A DNA stretch of 64,000 nt from Tautonia sp040717455 (lineage in GTDB: Bacteria > Planctomycetota > Planctomycetia > Isosphaerales > Isosphaeraceae): NCBI RefSeq assembly GCF_040717455.1, contig NZ_JBFEFH010000013.1:113512-177511 (forward strand). The letters run 5' to 3'. Positions 1 to 9,564 of this stretch are shown one piece after another. Under the pieces are notes generated by a model. The model ran no database searches, was not told the DNA's origin, and saw only the letters and a program-made list of their open reading frames with translations. How positions within the stretch are numbered: position 1 is the first letter of the stretch; every line of letters begins with the position of its first letter. Position numbers and translations under genes: made by a program.

Positions 1-1147
1 TCTCCATGTAATACTGAATCAGGGCCGAACTCGCCTCGTCGCACGCCTTCGGCCCTGCGTCCCCCGCCTGGTTGGTGGCGGCCAGGACGGCAAAGCGGCG
101 ACGGGGGGCCATCCAGACCACGGCATAGTTCATGGTGTTGCTCCCGGCGTGATTCAAGACGGTGCCGCCCCCCCAGGACCGCTCGTGGAACCCCCATCCG
201 AAGGCATAATTCCCGTCCCCCGGCCGGGCATGCAGGGTGGCGAACGTCTCGGGTGCCAGCAAGGCGGGTCGCCCTTCACCTGCCCGCAAGTGGCAGGCGA
301 CGAAGCGGGCCCAGTCCGCCATCGAGGCGTGGACGGTGCCCGCCGGGCCGATCATCAACGGATTGTCCGCGCCCGGCCCCGGAGGGATCGGCAACGTTAT
401 GCCCTCCCGGACGAGATGAGGCCAGGGCTGATCGGCCCTGCCCGGCGACGCCATGGGGCCGAATCCGCCGGACGACATGCCGAGCGGCTCGAACAGCCGC
501 CGTCGCATCAAGTCTTCCCAGGGGGCCTTTCCCAATCGCTCGGCGATCGCCCCGGCGACGATGTACCCCCGGTTGGAATACTCGAACGTCGTGCCCGGCC
601 GCGAGGCGGGGGCCTCGGCCAGGACCCTCCGCAGGTAGTCGGTCCGCTGGGCCGTCAGCGAGGCGCTCGAGGCCTTCATGGCGAGCAATGACAGCCCCGG
701 GGCGGCCGTCTCTCCGGAGAATCCGGCGCGGTGCGCCAGCAACTGTTCGAGTGTGGCCGATCGGTAATCGGGGTGCATCACCCGGGCCAGATCGGGCAGG
801 GCCTCGGCAAGCGTCGTCTGCCAGGAGATGACCCCCTCCTCGACGAACGTGGCGAGCAAGGTGGCGGTCATCGCCTTCGTGCACGATCCCAGATGAAAGC
901 GATCATCGAGGCTCACCGCCGGCCCGTCTCCCGCCCGCCGAAGACCGACCGCTCCCACGGCGATCGGCCCTTCGGCGGTGACGATCGCCCCGGCGAGCGC
1001 CGGCAGACCATGACGCTCCCGAATCGGTTCGAGCAGCGCCGCCAGCGCCCGGGCCTCGTTCCCGGCGGCTTCCTCGGGACCCTCCGCCCGGAGGGGCAGC
1101 GTCGGGAAGAGGGTCACCATCACGACTGCAAGGGGAACACCGCTCAT
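1..1147 (-). CDS. Exported serine hydrolase, beta-lactamase/DD-peptidase fold (3' end cut by window edge)
   Basis: This leftward frame starts at an ATG (complement of 1145-1147) and runs off the left edge with no stop, so about 382 residues are visible. The first 21 residues resemble a signal peptide. The class C beta-lactamase/D-Ala-D-Ala-carboxypeptidase hallmarks are present: SxxK as Ser88-Cys-Thr-Lys91, YSN at residues 190-192, and an HAG triad near the C-terminus in the context LNHAGSN. The visible end (ALIQYYME) is close to where such proteins finish, so little is missing. Family members are periplasmic penicillin-binding-like peptidases or esterases; the substrate cannot be read here. 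A second protein of the same fold is encoded at 2914-5283, with an S41 peptidase between them. Confidence 0.88.
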   Translation of the reverse strand, partial: MSGVPLAVVMVTLFPTLPLRAEGPEEAAGNEARALAALLEPIRERHGLPALAGAIVTAEGPIAVGAVGLRRAGDGPAVSLDDRFHLGSCTKAMTATLLATFVEEGVISWQTTLAEALPDLARVMHPDYRSATLEQLLAHRAGFSGETAAPGLSLLAMKASSASLTAQRTDYLRRVLAEAPASRPGTTFEYSNRGYIVAGAIAERLGKAPWEDLMRRRLFEPLGMSSGGFGPMASPGRADQPWPHLVREGITLPIPPGPGADNPLMIGPAGTVHASMADWARFVACHLRAGEGRPALLAPETFATLHARPGDGNYAFGWGFHERSWGGGTVLNHAGSNTMNYAVVWMAPRRRFAVLAATNQAGDAGPKACDEASSALIQYYME

Positions 1148-1321
1148 GGCAGAGGCTCCGGGGCCGTGAGAGGCCGAATCAAAGGAGACAGATCCTCATC
1201 GAATCAATCCCGAACACGCACGCGAAGATTCTCTCAACGCACTACAGGGGGGACGGCAACGGACCCCAAGGCCGATCCTCGCCCCTCTTCGGATGTCCGT
1301 CCGCCCCTGGGGGGGCCGGCC

Positions 1322-2689
1322 TCACTCGTCGGCCTGGGCACGAATCCAGGTCACGGCGGCGTCGAGCACCGGGTCGCCGCCCGAGAGCAAGGCCGATCGC
1401 GACGGCCAGACTTCCTGATCGGGGATCACCCCCGTGCCTTCCAGCGTCGATCCGCTGGCGGAAACATAGTTGGCGAAGGCATATTGGAATCCGTCGCCGT
1501 TGGGCAGTTTTACCACGACCGACGGCAGGGCCGCCCCGGCCGTCCTCGAGCCGAAGATCCGGGCGCGGCCGAGATCCTGGAGGCCACCGGCGAAGATCTC
1601 CGAGGTCGAGGCCGAGCAGCCGTCCACCAGCACCGCCACCGGCCCCTTGAACGTCTCGGCCCTCGGGAAGACGACGAAGTTCAGGTTCGTGTCGCGAGTG
1701 CTCATCGTGCCCAGCTTCAAGCCCGACTCGTCGAAGAGCCACCCGCAAATCCCCATGGCCATGGCGCCGATCCCGCCGGGATTCCCCCGCAAATCGAGGA
1801 TCAAGCCCGGCGCGTCGAGATGCCCGGTGATCGCCTCGCCGATTTTGGGGATGAGCGACGCCGGATCAAAAAAGGCGCTCCAGTGCACATAAGGAATCGC
1901 CTCATCAACCACCCGACTCTCGAAGTAGACCGACATCGGCGGCAGATTGCCGAACCGGGCGACCGTCCCCCGGGGCCGGGCCAGGGTGAGCGTCCGGTCG
2001 ACCTGCTCGCCCTCCCCGTCTCGGAAACGGATCGTGCGATCCGAGCCGGTCGGCCCGCCGAGCCGACGCTCGACCGCCCGGGAGGCGTAGAGGTCATACT
2101 GGGTCGAGTCCTCGTACACCTCGGCCACCTTCTCCAGGACCGGGGCGATCGGCTTCCCCTCGACCTGCTCGACGACCCACCCCGCCTCGATCCCGGCCTC
2201 CTCGGCGGGCGAGCCGGGTTCGACCTGGACGACCAGGGCTTCCCCCTCGACGGCCCGGATGTGCAGGCCCGTCGCGCCGTCGCCGCCAGAGTCGTCCTCG
2301 TCCCCGTCGATCGCCTCGTAGACCGACTGAGGGATGATCCCGAAATGCGACTGATTCAAACGCTTCACCATTTCCTGAAGCGTCGCCCGTGCCTCGTCCA
2401 TGGTCCCGGCCTCGGCCATCTTCGGGCGCAGTTCCTCGCGGACGGAGGGCCAGTCGACGCCGTTGAGGTCGGGGTCGAAATGCTTGTCGCGGATCGTCTC
2501 CCAGACGATGTCGAACGATTCGAGGTTCAGGCGGGCCTGCTCCTCGGTCAACACTCGGGCGGGCCTCGGCTCGGCGGCGGCCTCGGCGGATCGGGCCTCG
2601 GCGACCGGTTCCTGGGCCCGAAGCGCGATCGGGATCAGCAGAGATCCCAGGACACTCAAGGCGGGAAGCAGGCGGTTCGATCGGATCAT
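1322..2689 (-). CDS. Secreted PDZ-containing S41 family peptidase
   Basis: The protein is 455 residues. I chose the ATG at 2689 because it opens directly into a signal peptide (MIRSNRLLPALSVLGSLLIP); the 67 upstream in-frame codons are not signal-like. Order of parts: N-terminal helical segment to about 120, PDZ domain about 135-215, S41 catalytic domain about 265-440 with the DLRGNPGG strand at 299-306 and the Ser-containing SASTSE at 359-364. The position where CtpA/Prc proteases carry the catalytic Lys is Ala386 (TAGAA replaces TFGKG). A conserved N-terminal QSH with His115 resembles the His used by tricorn-type enzymes, so a Ser/His mechanism is more likely than Ser/Lys. It probably acts in the periplasm on unfolded or tail-exposed proteins. 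Confidence 0.88.
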   Translation of the reverse strand: MIRSNRLLPALSVLGSLLIPIALRAQEPVAEARSAEAAAEPRPARVLTEEQARLNLESFDIVWETIRDKHFDPDLNGVDWPSVREELRPKMAEAGTMDEARATLQEMVKRLNQSHFGIIPQSVYEAIDGDEDDSGGDGATGLHIRAVEGEALVVQVEPGSPAEEAGIEAGWVVEQVEGKPIAPVLEKVAEVYEDSTQYDLYASRAVERRLGGPTGSDRTIRFRDGEGEQVDRTLTLARPRGTVARFGNLPPMSVYFESRVVDEAIPYVHWSAFFDPASLIPKIGEAITGHLDAPGLILDLRGNPGGIGAMAMGICGWLFDESGLKLGTMSTRDTNLNFVVFPRAETFKGPVAVLVDGCSASTSEIFAGGLQDLGRARIFGSRTAGAALPSVVVKLPNGDGFQYAFANYVSASGSTLEGTGVIPDQEVWPSRSALLSGGDPVLDAAVTWIRAQADE

Positions 2690-2913
2690 GGGGGCAGGAC
2701 CCTTGAAAAGATGAGGTCGTGCGAGCAGGGCGGGGTGCTCGCCCGAGGATGCTCGATTGTACTTCGCCGGACGGCCGGGCGTCTTGAGTGATCCCGCGGA
2801 AATCGAGGGGCCGATCGGCACGCGGGGGCATCGAAGCACTCCCGCCGCATCGCGTCTTCCGTCATAATCGGGTCCGTGTTGCGTCCGCACCTTCGCCCTC
2901 GGAGTCGCCGAAG

Positions 2914-5283
2914 ATGTTGCGTCTCGTCGCGTTGTCCCTCGCGAGTCTGATCTCCCCCGTCATGGCTCAGGAGGTCATCGGCCCCCACGCGCCGATGACG
3001 GCCGAGGCGACCACGGCGCTCGAAGCCTTCATCGCCCGAGAGGTCGAGCAGAAGGGGATTCCGGCGCTGTCGATCGCCCTGGTCGACGGCGACCAGATCG
3101 TCTGGGTGCGTGGCTTCGGCCTGGCCGACCCGGGGCGGGGGACCCCCGCGACGGCCGAGACGATCTACCGCGTCGGCTCCGTGTCGAAGCTCTTCACCGA
3201 CCTGGCGGCCATGCAACTCGTCGAGCGGGGGTCGCTCGACCTCGATTCGCCCGTCGCCGACGCCTTGCCCGAGTTCGCCCCCGAGAACCCGTTCGAGGCC
3301 GCCATCACCCTCCGGCACCTGATGAGCCACCGCGCCGGGCTCGTCCGAGAGCCCCCCGTCGGCCACTATTTCGACCCCGACGAGCCGAGCCTCGACGACA
3401 CCGTCGCCAGCCTCAATCGGACGCGATTGCCCATTGCTCCCGGATCGAAAACGAAGTACTCGAACGCCGGGCTCGGCGTCGTCGGCCTGGCGGTGGAACG
3501 GGCCGCCGGGAAGCCCTTCGCCGACGTGATCCGATCCGGGCTCCTGCAACCGATGGGGATGTCGTCCAGCGACTTCGAGCGCACCGCCGCGATCGAATCC
3601 CGGCTCGCACGGGCGATCATGTGGGGTTACGACGGCCGCCGCTTCGAGGCCCCCGGCTTCGCCCTCGGCTACGCGCCGGCGGGCAGCCTCCACGCCTCGA
3701 TGCCCGACCTCGGCCGGTTCCTGATCACGCTCTTCCAGGGCGGGCGGACCGAGGCGGGCGAGGTCATCAAGGCCGAGACGCTTGCCCGGATGTTCGAACC
3801 CCAGTTCGACGCGAAGGGCCGCTTCGGCCTGGGCTTCGCCGTAAGCGAGTGGAACGGGCACCGGCGGGTCGGCCACGGCGGGGCCGTCTACGGCTTCGCC
3901 ACCGAGCTGGCCGCCCTGCCCGAGAAGAAGCTCGGCGTGGCGGTGTCGGCGTCGCTCGACGTCGCCGACGTGGGCACCATCGCCGACCTCGCCCTGGAAA
4001 CGCTGCTCGCCTTGAAGGACGGAACGCCGCTCCCCGAATTCCCCAAATCGGATCCCCTCCCCGACGGCCTCGCCCGGACGCTCCGAGGCCGATACCAGGA
4101 CGAGGATCAGGCCGATCGTATCCTCGAATTGCTCGATCAGGACGACCGACTGCTCATGGTCCCCACGCGGAGCGGTTACCTGCACGAATTGCGGTCGGTG
4201 CCCGGAACCGACGGGGCCAGGCTCGTGATCGACGGCCCGATCCTCGCCCACGGCGCAACCATCGATCGGGACGGCGACCGCCTGATCTTCGGCGGCTCCG
4301 CCTTCCGCAGGATGCCCGGCGACGAGCCCCCCCCGGCCGCTCCCGAGGACTGGACGGGACTAATCGGCGAGTATGGATGGGATCACAATATCCTCTACAT
4401 CCTCGAACGCGAAGGGATGCTCTACGCCCTGATCGAGTGGTTCTTCCTCTACCCGCTCGAACCGATCGGCGGCGACACCTTTGCGTTCCCCTCGACGGGC
4501 CTCTACCACGACGAGACGCTCCGGTTCGATCGCGACGATAGCGGCAAGGCCCGTCGAGCCATCCTCGGAGAAAGCGTTGTCTTCGAGCGTCGGCCGATCG
4601 ACGGCGAGGACGGCTCGACCTTCCGCGTCGATCCGATTCGACCGGTCGCCGAGCTCCTTCCAGGGGCGCTCGCCGCCTCCCCGCCGGCCGAGGAAGGCCC
4701 GTTCCTCGAATCCGATCTTGTCGACCTGACGACGCTCGATCCGACGATCCTGCTCGACATCCGCTACGCGACCGAGAACAACTTCCTCGGCACCCCGTTC
4801 TATTCCTCGGCCCGGGCCCTCCTGCAGCGCCCGGCGGCCGAGGCGTTGGTGCGGGTGCATCGGTCGCTCGAGCCGCTCGGCTACGGGCTCCTGGTCCACG
4901 ACGCCTACCGCCCCTGGTACGTCACGAAGATGTTCTACGACGCCACGCCCGAGGCATCGCGCGGATTCGTCGCCAATCCCGCCAGCGGCTCGCGGCACAA
5001 CCGAGGGTGCGCCGTCGACCTGACCCTCTATGACCGATCCACGGGCAAGGCGGTCCCGATGGTCGCCGGCTACGACGAGTTCTCCGAGCGGGGCGGGGCG
5101 TATTACCCCGGGGGCACCGCCCGCCAGCGGTGGCATCGGCTCTTGCTGCGTCGGGCGATGGAAGACCAGGGGTTCGCCGTCATCCCGAACGAGTGGTGGC
5201 ATTTCGATTTCGAGGACTGGCGATCGTACCCCATCGGCAATCAGACGTTCGAGGAGATCGAGGCCGGAGCCGGAGCCTCCTGA
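2914..5283 (+). CDS. Fusion of beta-lactamase-like serine hydrolase and VanX-type D-Ala-D-Ala dipeptidase
   Basis: The protein is 789 residues, and the start at ATG 2914 gives an immediate signal peptide ending near MAQE (residue 20). Residues about 30-370 are a class C beta-lactamase/DD-peptidase fold: SxxK at Ser89-Val-Ser-Lys92, YSN near 182, and HGG in VGHGGAVYG. A middle beta-rich region (about 375-600) resembles the C-terminal accessory domain often found after such hydrolases. Residues about 605-785 are a VanX-like M15D dipeptidase with the zinc motifs SRHNRGCAVD (near 692) and EWWHFDF (near 760). Both halves keep their catalytic residues, so one exported polypeptide could trim D-Ala from peptidoglycan stems and hydrolyse D-Ala-D-Ala. 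This functional coupling is inference. queA begins 6 nt after the stop. Confidence 0.88.
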   Translation: MLRLVALSLASLISPVMAQEVIGPHAPMTAEATTALEAFIAREVEQKGIPALSIALVDGDQIVWVRGFGLADPGRGTPATAETIYRVGSVSKLFTDLAAMQLVERGSLDLDSPVADALPEFAPENPFEAAITLRHLMSHRAGLVREPPVGHYFDPDEPSLDDTVASLNRTRLPIAPGSKTKYSNAGLGVVGLAVERAAGKPFADVIRSGLLQPMGMSSSDFERTAAIESRLARAIMWGYDGRRFEAPGFALGYAPAGSLHASMPDLGRFLITLFQGGRTEAGEVIKAETLARMFEPQFDAKGRFGLGFAVSEWNGHRRVGHGGAVYGFATELAALPEKKLGVAVSASLDVADVGTIADLALETLLALKDGTPLPEFPKSDPLPDGLARTLRGRYQDEDQADRILELLDQDDRLLMVPTRSGYLHELRSVPGTDGARLVIDGPILAHGATIDRDGDRLIFGGSAFRRMPGDEPPPAAPEDWTGLIGEYGWDHNILYILEREGMLYALIEWFFLYPLEPIGGDTFAFPSTGLYHDETLRFDRDDSGKARRAILGESVVFERRPIDGEDGSTFRVDPIRPVAELLPGALAASPPAEEGPFLESDLVDLTTLDPTILLDIRYATENNFLGTPFYSSARALLQRPAAEALVRVHRSLEPLGYGLLVHDAYRPWYVTKMFYDATPEASRGFVANPASGSRHNRGCAVDLTLYDRSTGKAVPMVAGYDEFSERGGAYYPGGTARQRWHRLLLRRAMEDQGFAVIPNEWWHFDFEDWRSYPIGNQTFEEIEAGAGAS

Positions 5284-5289
5284 CCACCC

Positions 5290-6321
5290 ATGCACACCGA
5301 CGACTTCGACTTCCACCTGCCCGACGACCTGATCGCCCAGCACCCGGCCGACCGCCGCGATCGGTCGCGCCTGATGGTGGTCCATCGGGCCTCGGGGACC
5401 ATCGAGCACCGCGTCTTTGCCGACGTCCCCGACTTGCTCCGCGCCGGCGACCTGCTCGTGAGGAACGACTCGAAGGTCGTCCCCGCCCGGTTGCTCGGCC
5501 GTCGCGAGGCCACCGGCGGGCGCTGGGAGGGGCTCTACCTGCGCGAGCACGGCCGGAACGTCTGGGAGCTGATGACCCAGACCCGCGGCCGTCCCCAACC
5601 GGGGGAGCACATCCTGATCGACGGCGGCTTGCGTCTGCAACTGATCGAACGACTCGACGACGGCCACTGGCTCGCCCGTGCGCTCGACCTGCGACCGACG
5701 TTCGATCTGCTCGACTCCTACGGCCACATCCCGCTCCCGCCCTATATCCACCGCGAGGCCGACGACCCGGAGGACCGCGACCGCTACCAGACCGTCTACG
5801 CCTCGGCCCCCGGCTCGGTCGCGGCGCCGACGGCGGGCCTGCACTTCACGGGGGCAATCTTCGATCGGCTCCGGTCCCTCGGCGTCTCCATCGCCGATGT
5901 CACCCTGCACGTCGGCCCCGGCACCTTCCGCCCGATCAAGGTCGATCGCATCGAGGACCACGAACTCCACGCCGAATGGGTCTCGCTGCCTCCCGCCGTC
6001 TCCAGGCAGCTCAACGCGACCCGGTCGGCCGGCGGCCGGATCGTCGCGGTCGGCACCACCGCCACCCGAGTCCTGGAATCGTGCGTGGACGACGCCGGCG
6101 CCTTCCGGCCGTACACCGGCCAGACGAACATCTACCTCCATCCCGGCGTCCCCATCCGGGGGGTCGATGCCCTCATCACGAATTTCCACCTGCCGAGGAG
6201 CAGCCTGCTCGTCCTCGTCTCGGCCCTCGCGGGGGTTGAATTGATCCGGAAGGCGTATGCCGAGGCGGTCCGCCAACGCTATCGCTTTTATAGCTATGGC
6301 GATGCGATGTTGATCCTCTGA
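5290..6321 (+). CDS. queA: S-adenosylmethionine:tRNA ribosyltransferase-isomerase
   Basis: This 343-residue protein is a full-length QueA. The enzyme transfers and isomerises the ribose of SAM onto 7-aminomethyl-7-deazaguanine at the tRNA wobble position, making epoxyqueuosine in the cytoplasm. Recognisable stretches are the N-terminal DLPDDLIAQHPADRRDRSRL, the GHIPLPPYI segment near residue 150, APTAGLHFT near 180, LHVGPGTFRPIK near 210, and C-terminal NFHLPRSSLLVLVSA. It starts 6 nt after the DD-peptidase/VanX fusion, so translation may be coupled, but a functional link to the envelope gene is not expected. A strong hairpin (6465-6502) follows, facing the convergent M16 gene. Confidence 0.97.
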   Translation: MHTDDFDFHLPDDLIAQHPADRRDRSRLMVVHRASGTIEHRVFADVPDLLRAGDLLVRNDSKVVPARLLGRREATGGRWEGLYLREHGRNVWELMTQTRGRPQPGEHILIDGGLRLQLIERLDDGHWLARALDLRPTFDLLDSYGHIPLPPYIHREADDPEDRDRYQTVYASAPGSVAAPTAGLHFTGAIFDRLRSLGVSIADVTLHVGPGTFRPIKVDRIEDHELHAEWVSLPPAVSRQLNATRSAGGRIVAVGTTATRVLESCVDDAGAFRPYTGQTNIYLHPGVPIRGVDALITNFHLPRSSLLVLVSALAGVELIRKAYAEAVRQRYRFYSYGDAMLIL

Positions 6322-6464
6322 GCGCCCCCCTCATCCCCGCCCCCCGAGACGGTCGATTCCCGATCGGATCGGCCCCCGGCGGCGGACGTCCACAGCCGGT
6401 TGACGGTCGACGGGAGCAATGTAATGATGAACAATTGATCGAAGCACAAGGCCTGCTCGATGAA

Positions 6465-6502
6465 CCCCCGGGAGCCGGATCGACCGGCCCGGCTCCCGGG
6501 GG
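6465..6502. terminator. Bidirectional hairpin between convergent queA and M16 genes
   Basis: A perfect 14-bp inverted repeat (CCCCCGGGAGCCGG at 6465-6478, CCGGCTCCCGGGGG at 6489-6502) encloses a 10-nt loop in the 192-bp gap between the two convergent stops. There is no T-tract on either side, so termination by this hairpin alone is inferred from position and stem strength. Confidence 0.7.
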
Positions 6503-6513
6503 CATCCGAGGGA

Positions 6514-9363
6514 TCAGCGCCCCTCGCCCGCCCCGGTGGCGGCAGGATCGACGGGGTTGCCGTCGGGGTCGAGCTGCGTGAGGGAGGGGACGAAGGGGAG
6601 TTCCTCCAGCGAGGAGGCGATGGCGTCGCGGTCGCCGACGACCAGCAGGGTCATGCGGTCGGGGTGCAGGTGCTCCCGGGCGGCCTGCTGGACCTGCTCG
6701 GGGGTGACGGCCTCGACCTTGTCCTGATAGGTCGTGAAGTAGTCGTCGGGCAGGTTGTACAGGACCAGGTCCACCACCTGAGAGGCCACGCCGCCGGTCG
6801 TCTCGAAGTCGCCGGGGAAGCCGAGGATCAGCCGGCCCTTCGCGTCGGCCAGTTCCTGCTCGGTCACGGGGCGGTCCCCTCGGATCTCGGTCAGCTCCTT
6901 GTACAGCTCGACCAGGGCGGGGGCCGTCACGGCCGTCTGCACCGAGGTGCTGGCCGAGAAGGGACCGGGGCCTCTCCGGAACGAGAACGACGACCGGGCG
7001 CCGTAGGTGTAGCCCTTCTCCTCGCGCAGGTTCAGGTTGATCCGGCTGGAGAACTGGCCGCCGAGCACGGCGTTCATCAAGGTCACCGGGAAGTAGTCGG
7101 GGGTGTCGCGCGACAGGCCGATCTGGCCCAGGGCCAGGACCGACTGGGCCGACTCGGGCCGGTCGACGAGGTAGAGCGTGTCCTTCGGCGCCGGCTCCGG
7201 ACTGGGCAGCGAGTGCGAAGGGGCGTCGCCGGCCTCCCAGTCGCCGATGGCCGCCCGGCCGAGCCGCTCGACGATCGCATCGGCCGTCGTGTCTCCCACC
7301 ACGATCAGGGCCGCGTTGTTCGGCCGGAACAGGCGGGAGTGGAAGGTAACGATGTCATCACGGGTGATCGTCGGCACCGTCTCCGGGGTGCCCGACACCT
7401 GGCGGCCGTACGGGTGATCGACCCCATACAGCAGGCCCGGGAAGACGAGCGACGCGATCCCCTCGGCACTGTCCCGGCGACGAAGCAGGCCGGACAGGAG
7501 CAAGGCCCGCTGGCGTTCCAGGTCGCCTTCCCGGAAGGCCGGATTCAGCACCACGTCGGCGAACAGCTCCAGGGCCGCGTCGGTGTGCTTCGTCAGGGTC
7601 GAGAGCGAGACGGTCATCTGCTCCATGCCCGCCGAGGCGCTGATCGACGCCCCGAGGCGAGACAGCGCGCCGGCCAGGTCCTGGGCATCGCGCGTCTCGG
7701 TCCCCTCGGTCAGCAGGTTCGCCGTCAGCTCGGCCACGCCGTCCTGCCCCTCGGGAGCGAGGGTGGCCCCCCCCTTGACGACCAGTTGCAGGGTGAGGAT
7801 CGGCAGCTCGGGGCGGTTGACGACCAGCAGTTCCAGGCCGTTGTCGAGCGTCCGGCGCTCGACGGGGGGCGGCGAGAACTCGGAGGCGTCGCCCAGGGTC
7901 GGCATGATCGATCGGTCGAGCTCCTCGACGATCGGCTCGTCGTCCGGCACGATCTCGACCGGCGCGGCGTTGACGACGACCTCCGGGGCCCGCTCGGTCG
8001 GGGCGCCGGGGGTCACGTCCATCCGGACGCGGTTGGGGGTCAGGTACTCCCGAGCCACCCGGCGAACGTCCTCGGCCCGCACGTCAAAAAGCTTCTGCAA
8101 CTGTTCCCGGTACGCCAATGGGTCGCCGAAGGCGACGTTGTTGGCGTTGAAGTAATCGGCCCGGGTGCCGACGGCCTGGAGCCCGAAGACCAGGCTGCTC
8201 TCGGTCGTGTTCTGGGCCTTGATCACCTCGTCTTCGGTCGGCCCGTCTTGCTGGAGGCGCTCGATTTCGGCCTCGATCCGGGCGGCCAGGTCGTCGAGGT
8301 CGCCGTCGGGCTTGCCGGTGGCGATCACGTTGAACGTCCCCGAGACGGCCCCGGTGCTCTGATAGGCGAAGACCTGGCTGGCAATCGACTCATCATAAAT
8401 CAATGCCTTTTCCAGGCGGCTTTCCTTGTCGAGCTGGCCGAGCACGGCCGAGAGCACGTCGAGCGCCTCCTCGTCCGGGTGGCCTTCGGGCACGGTCGGC
8501 CAGGTCAGATAGACGCGGGGCAGGGAGACGCGGTCGGTGATGGCCAGGTCGACCGGCCCGTCCAGCTCGGGGACCTGGTGCGGGGTCCGCTCCACCTCCG
8601 GCCCCTTCGGGATCGCGCCGAAGTAGAGCTCGACGAGCCGCTTCGCCTCGCTCGGGTCGAAGTCGCCGGCGATGCACAGGCTGGCGTTGTTCGGGTTGTA
8701 GTAGGTCCGGAAGAAGTTCTTCACGTCCTCGAGCGAGGCGGCCGACAGGTCCTCCATCGAGCCGATCACGCTGTGGTGGTACGGGTGCCCTTCGGGGTAC
8801 AGGGCCGCGAGCATCCGCTCCGAGACCTGGCCGTACGGGACATTGTCGACCCGCTGCCGGCGCTCGTTCTTGACCACGTCGCGCTGGTTGTCGAGCGCGT
8901 CCTGGGTCAGGGCGGGCAGCAGGAAGCCCATGCGGTCGGCCTCGAGCCAGAGGGCCAGACCCAGCGCATTGCTCGGCACCGTCTCGAAGTAGTTCGTGCG
9001 GTCGGTGTTCGTGCTGCCGTTGATCTCGGCGCCGAGCGGCTCGAGCGGGGCGAAGTACTCGGCCTGGTGGTTCTCCGACCCCTGGAACATCAGGTGCTCG
9101 AACAGGTGGGCGAAGCCGGTCCGGCCTTCGGCCTCGTTCTTCGAGCCGACCTTGTACCAGACGTTCACGGCGACGACCGGGGTCGTGTGATCCTCGTGGA
9201 GGATGACCTCCAGGCCGTTGGGCAAGGTGTACGTCTCGACCTTCAGGTCGGGGATCTGCGGGGTCCTCGGCTCGTCCTGAGCCGCACTCAGGCGCGAGGG
9301 AGGCGGGATCAAGGCCGCAGCGGCGATCGCCAGCACGGTCAAGGAGGTGAGTCTCGATTGCAT
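6514..9363 (-). CDS. Secreted two-domain M16 (pitrilysin-family) zinc peptidase
   Basis: The 949-residue protein has an N-terminal signal peptide (residues 1 to about 28) and two M16 domains of about 430 residues each. The first contains the inverted zinc motif HxxEH as His86-Leu-Phe-Glu-His90, with a downstream KNERRQ that supplies the third-ligand Glu region. The second domain (from about 495, LDNGLELLVVNRPELP) lacks the HxxEH, as usual for the inactive partner half, and ends in an RGDRPVTEQELADAKG-type segment. Members form a clam-shell chamber that degrades peptides. It faces queA across a strong hairpin; 201 bp without a gene lie upstream. Confidence 0.95.
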   Translation of the reverse strand: MQSRLTSLTVLAIAAAALIPPPSRLSAAQDEPRTPQIPDLKVETYTLPNGLEVILHEDHTTPVVAVNVWYKVGSKNEAEGRTGFAHLFEHLMFQGSENHQAEYFAPLEPLGAEINGSTNTDRTNYFETVPSNALGLALWLEADRMGFLLPALTQDALDNQRDVVKNERRQRVDNVPYGQVSERMLAALYPEGHPYHHSVIGSMEDLSAASLEDVKNFFRTYYNPNNASLCIAGDFDPSEAKRLVELYFGAIPKGPEVERTPHQVPELDGPVDLAITDRVSLPRVYLTWPTVPEGHPDEEALDVLSAVLGQLDKESRLEKALIYDESIASQVFAYQSTGAVSGTFNVIATGKPDGDLDDLAARIEAEIERLQQDGPTEDEVIKAQNTTESSLVFGLQAVGTRADYFNANNVAFGDPLAYREQLQKLFDVRAEDVRRVAREYLTPNRVRMDVTPGAPTERAPEVVVNAAPVEIVPDDEPIVEELDRSIMPTLGDASEFSPPPVERRTLDNGLELLVVNRPELPILTLQLVVKGGATLAPEGQDGVAELTANLLTEGTETRDAQDLAGALSRLGASISASAGMEQMTVSLSTLTKHTDAALELFADVVLNPAFREGDLERQRALLLSGLLRRRDSAEGIASLVFPGLLYGVDHPYGRQVSGTPETVPTITRDDIVTFHSRLFRPNNAALIVVGDTTADAIVERLGRAAIGDWEAGDAPSHSLPSPEPAPKDTLYLVDRPESAQSVLALGQIGLSRDTPDYFPVTLMNAVLGGQFSSRINLNLREEKGYTYGARSSFSFRRGPGPFSASTSVQTAVTAPALVELYKELTEIRGDRPVTEQELADAKGRLILGFPGDFETTGGVASQVVDLVLYNLPDDYFTTYQDKVEAVTPEQVQQAAREHLHPDRMTLLVVGDRDAIASSLEELPFVPSLTQLDPDGNPVDPAATGAGEGR

Positions 9364-9564
9364 CTCGGTGGTGCCCTGGGGTGCCGGAACCGGCTCACCG
9401 AGACTTCGGCGCGGGGCGGTCGCAGACGAGTCGTCGGTCGCCGGGCTTCGGGGAATCGCGAGGCGGAACGAAGACCCTATCTTGCCCCTTCACCCCTCGA
9501 GTCGTCCAGAGCAGCCGACCGAGGATCGCCGCAGGTCGCCTCGCCCCAGGCTCGCCGGCGCCCC

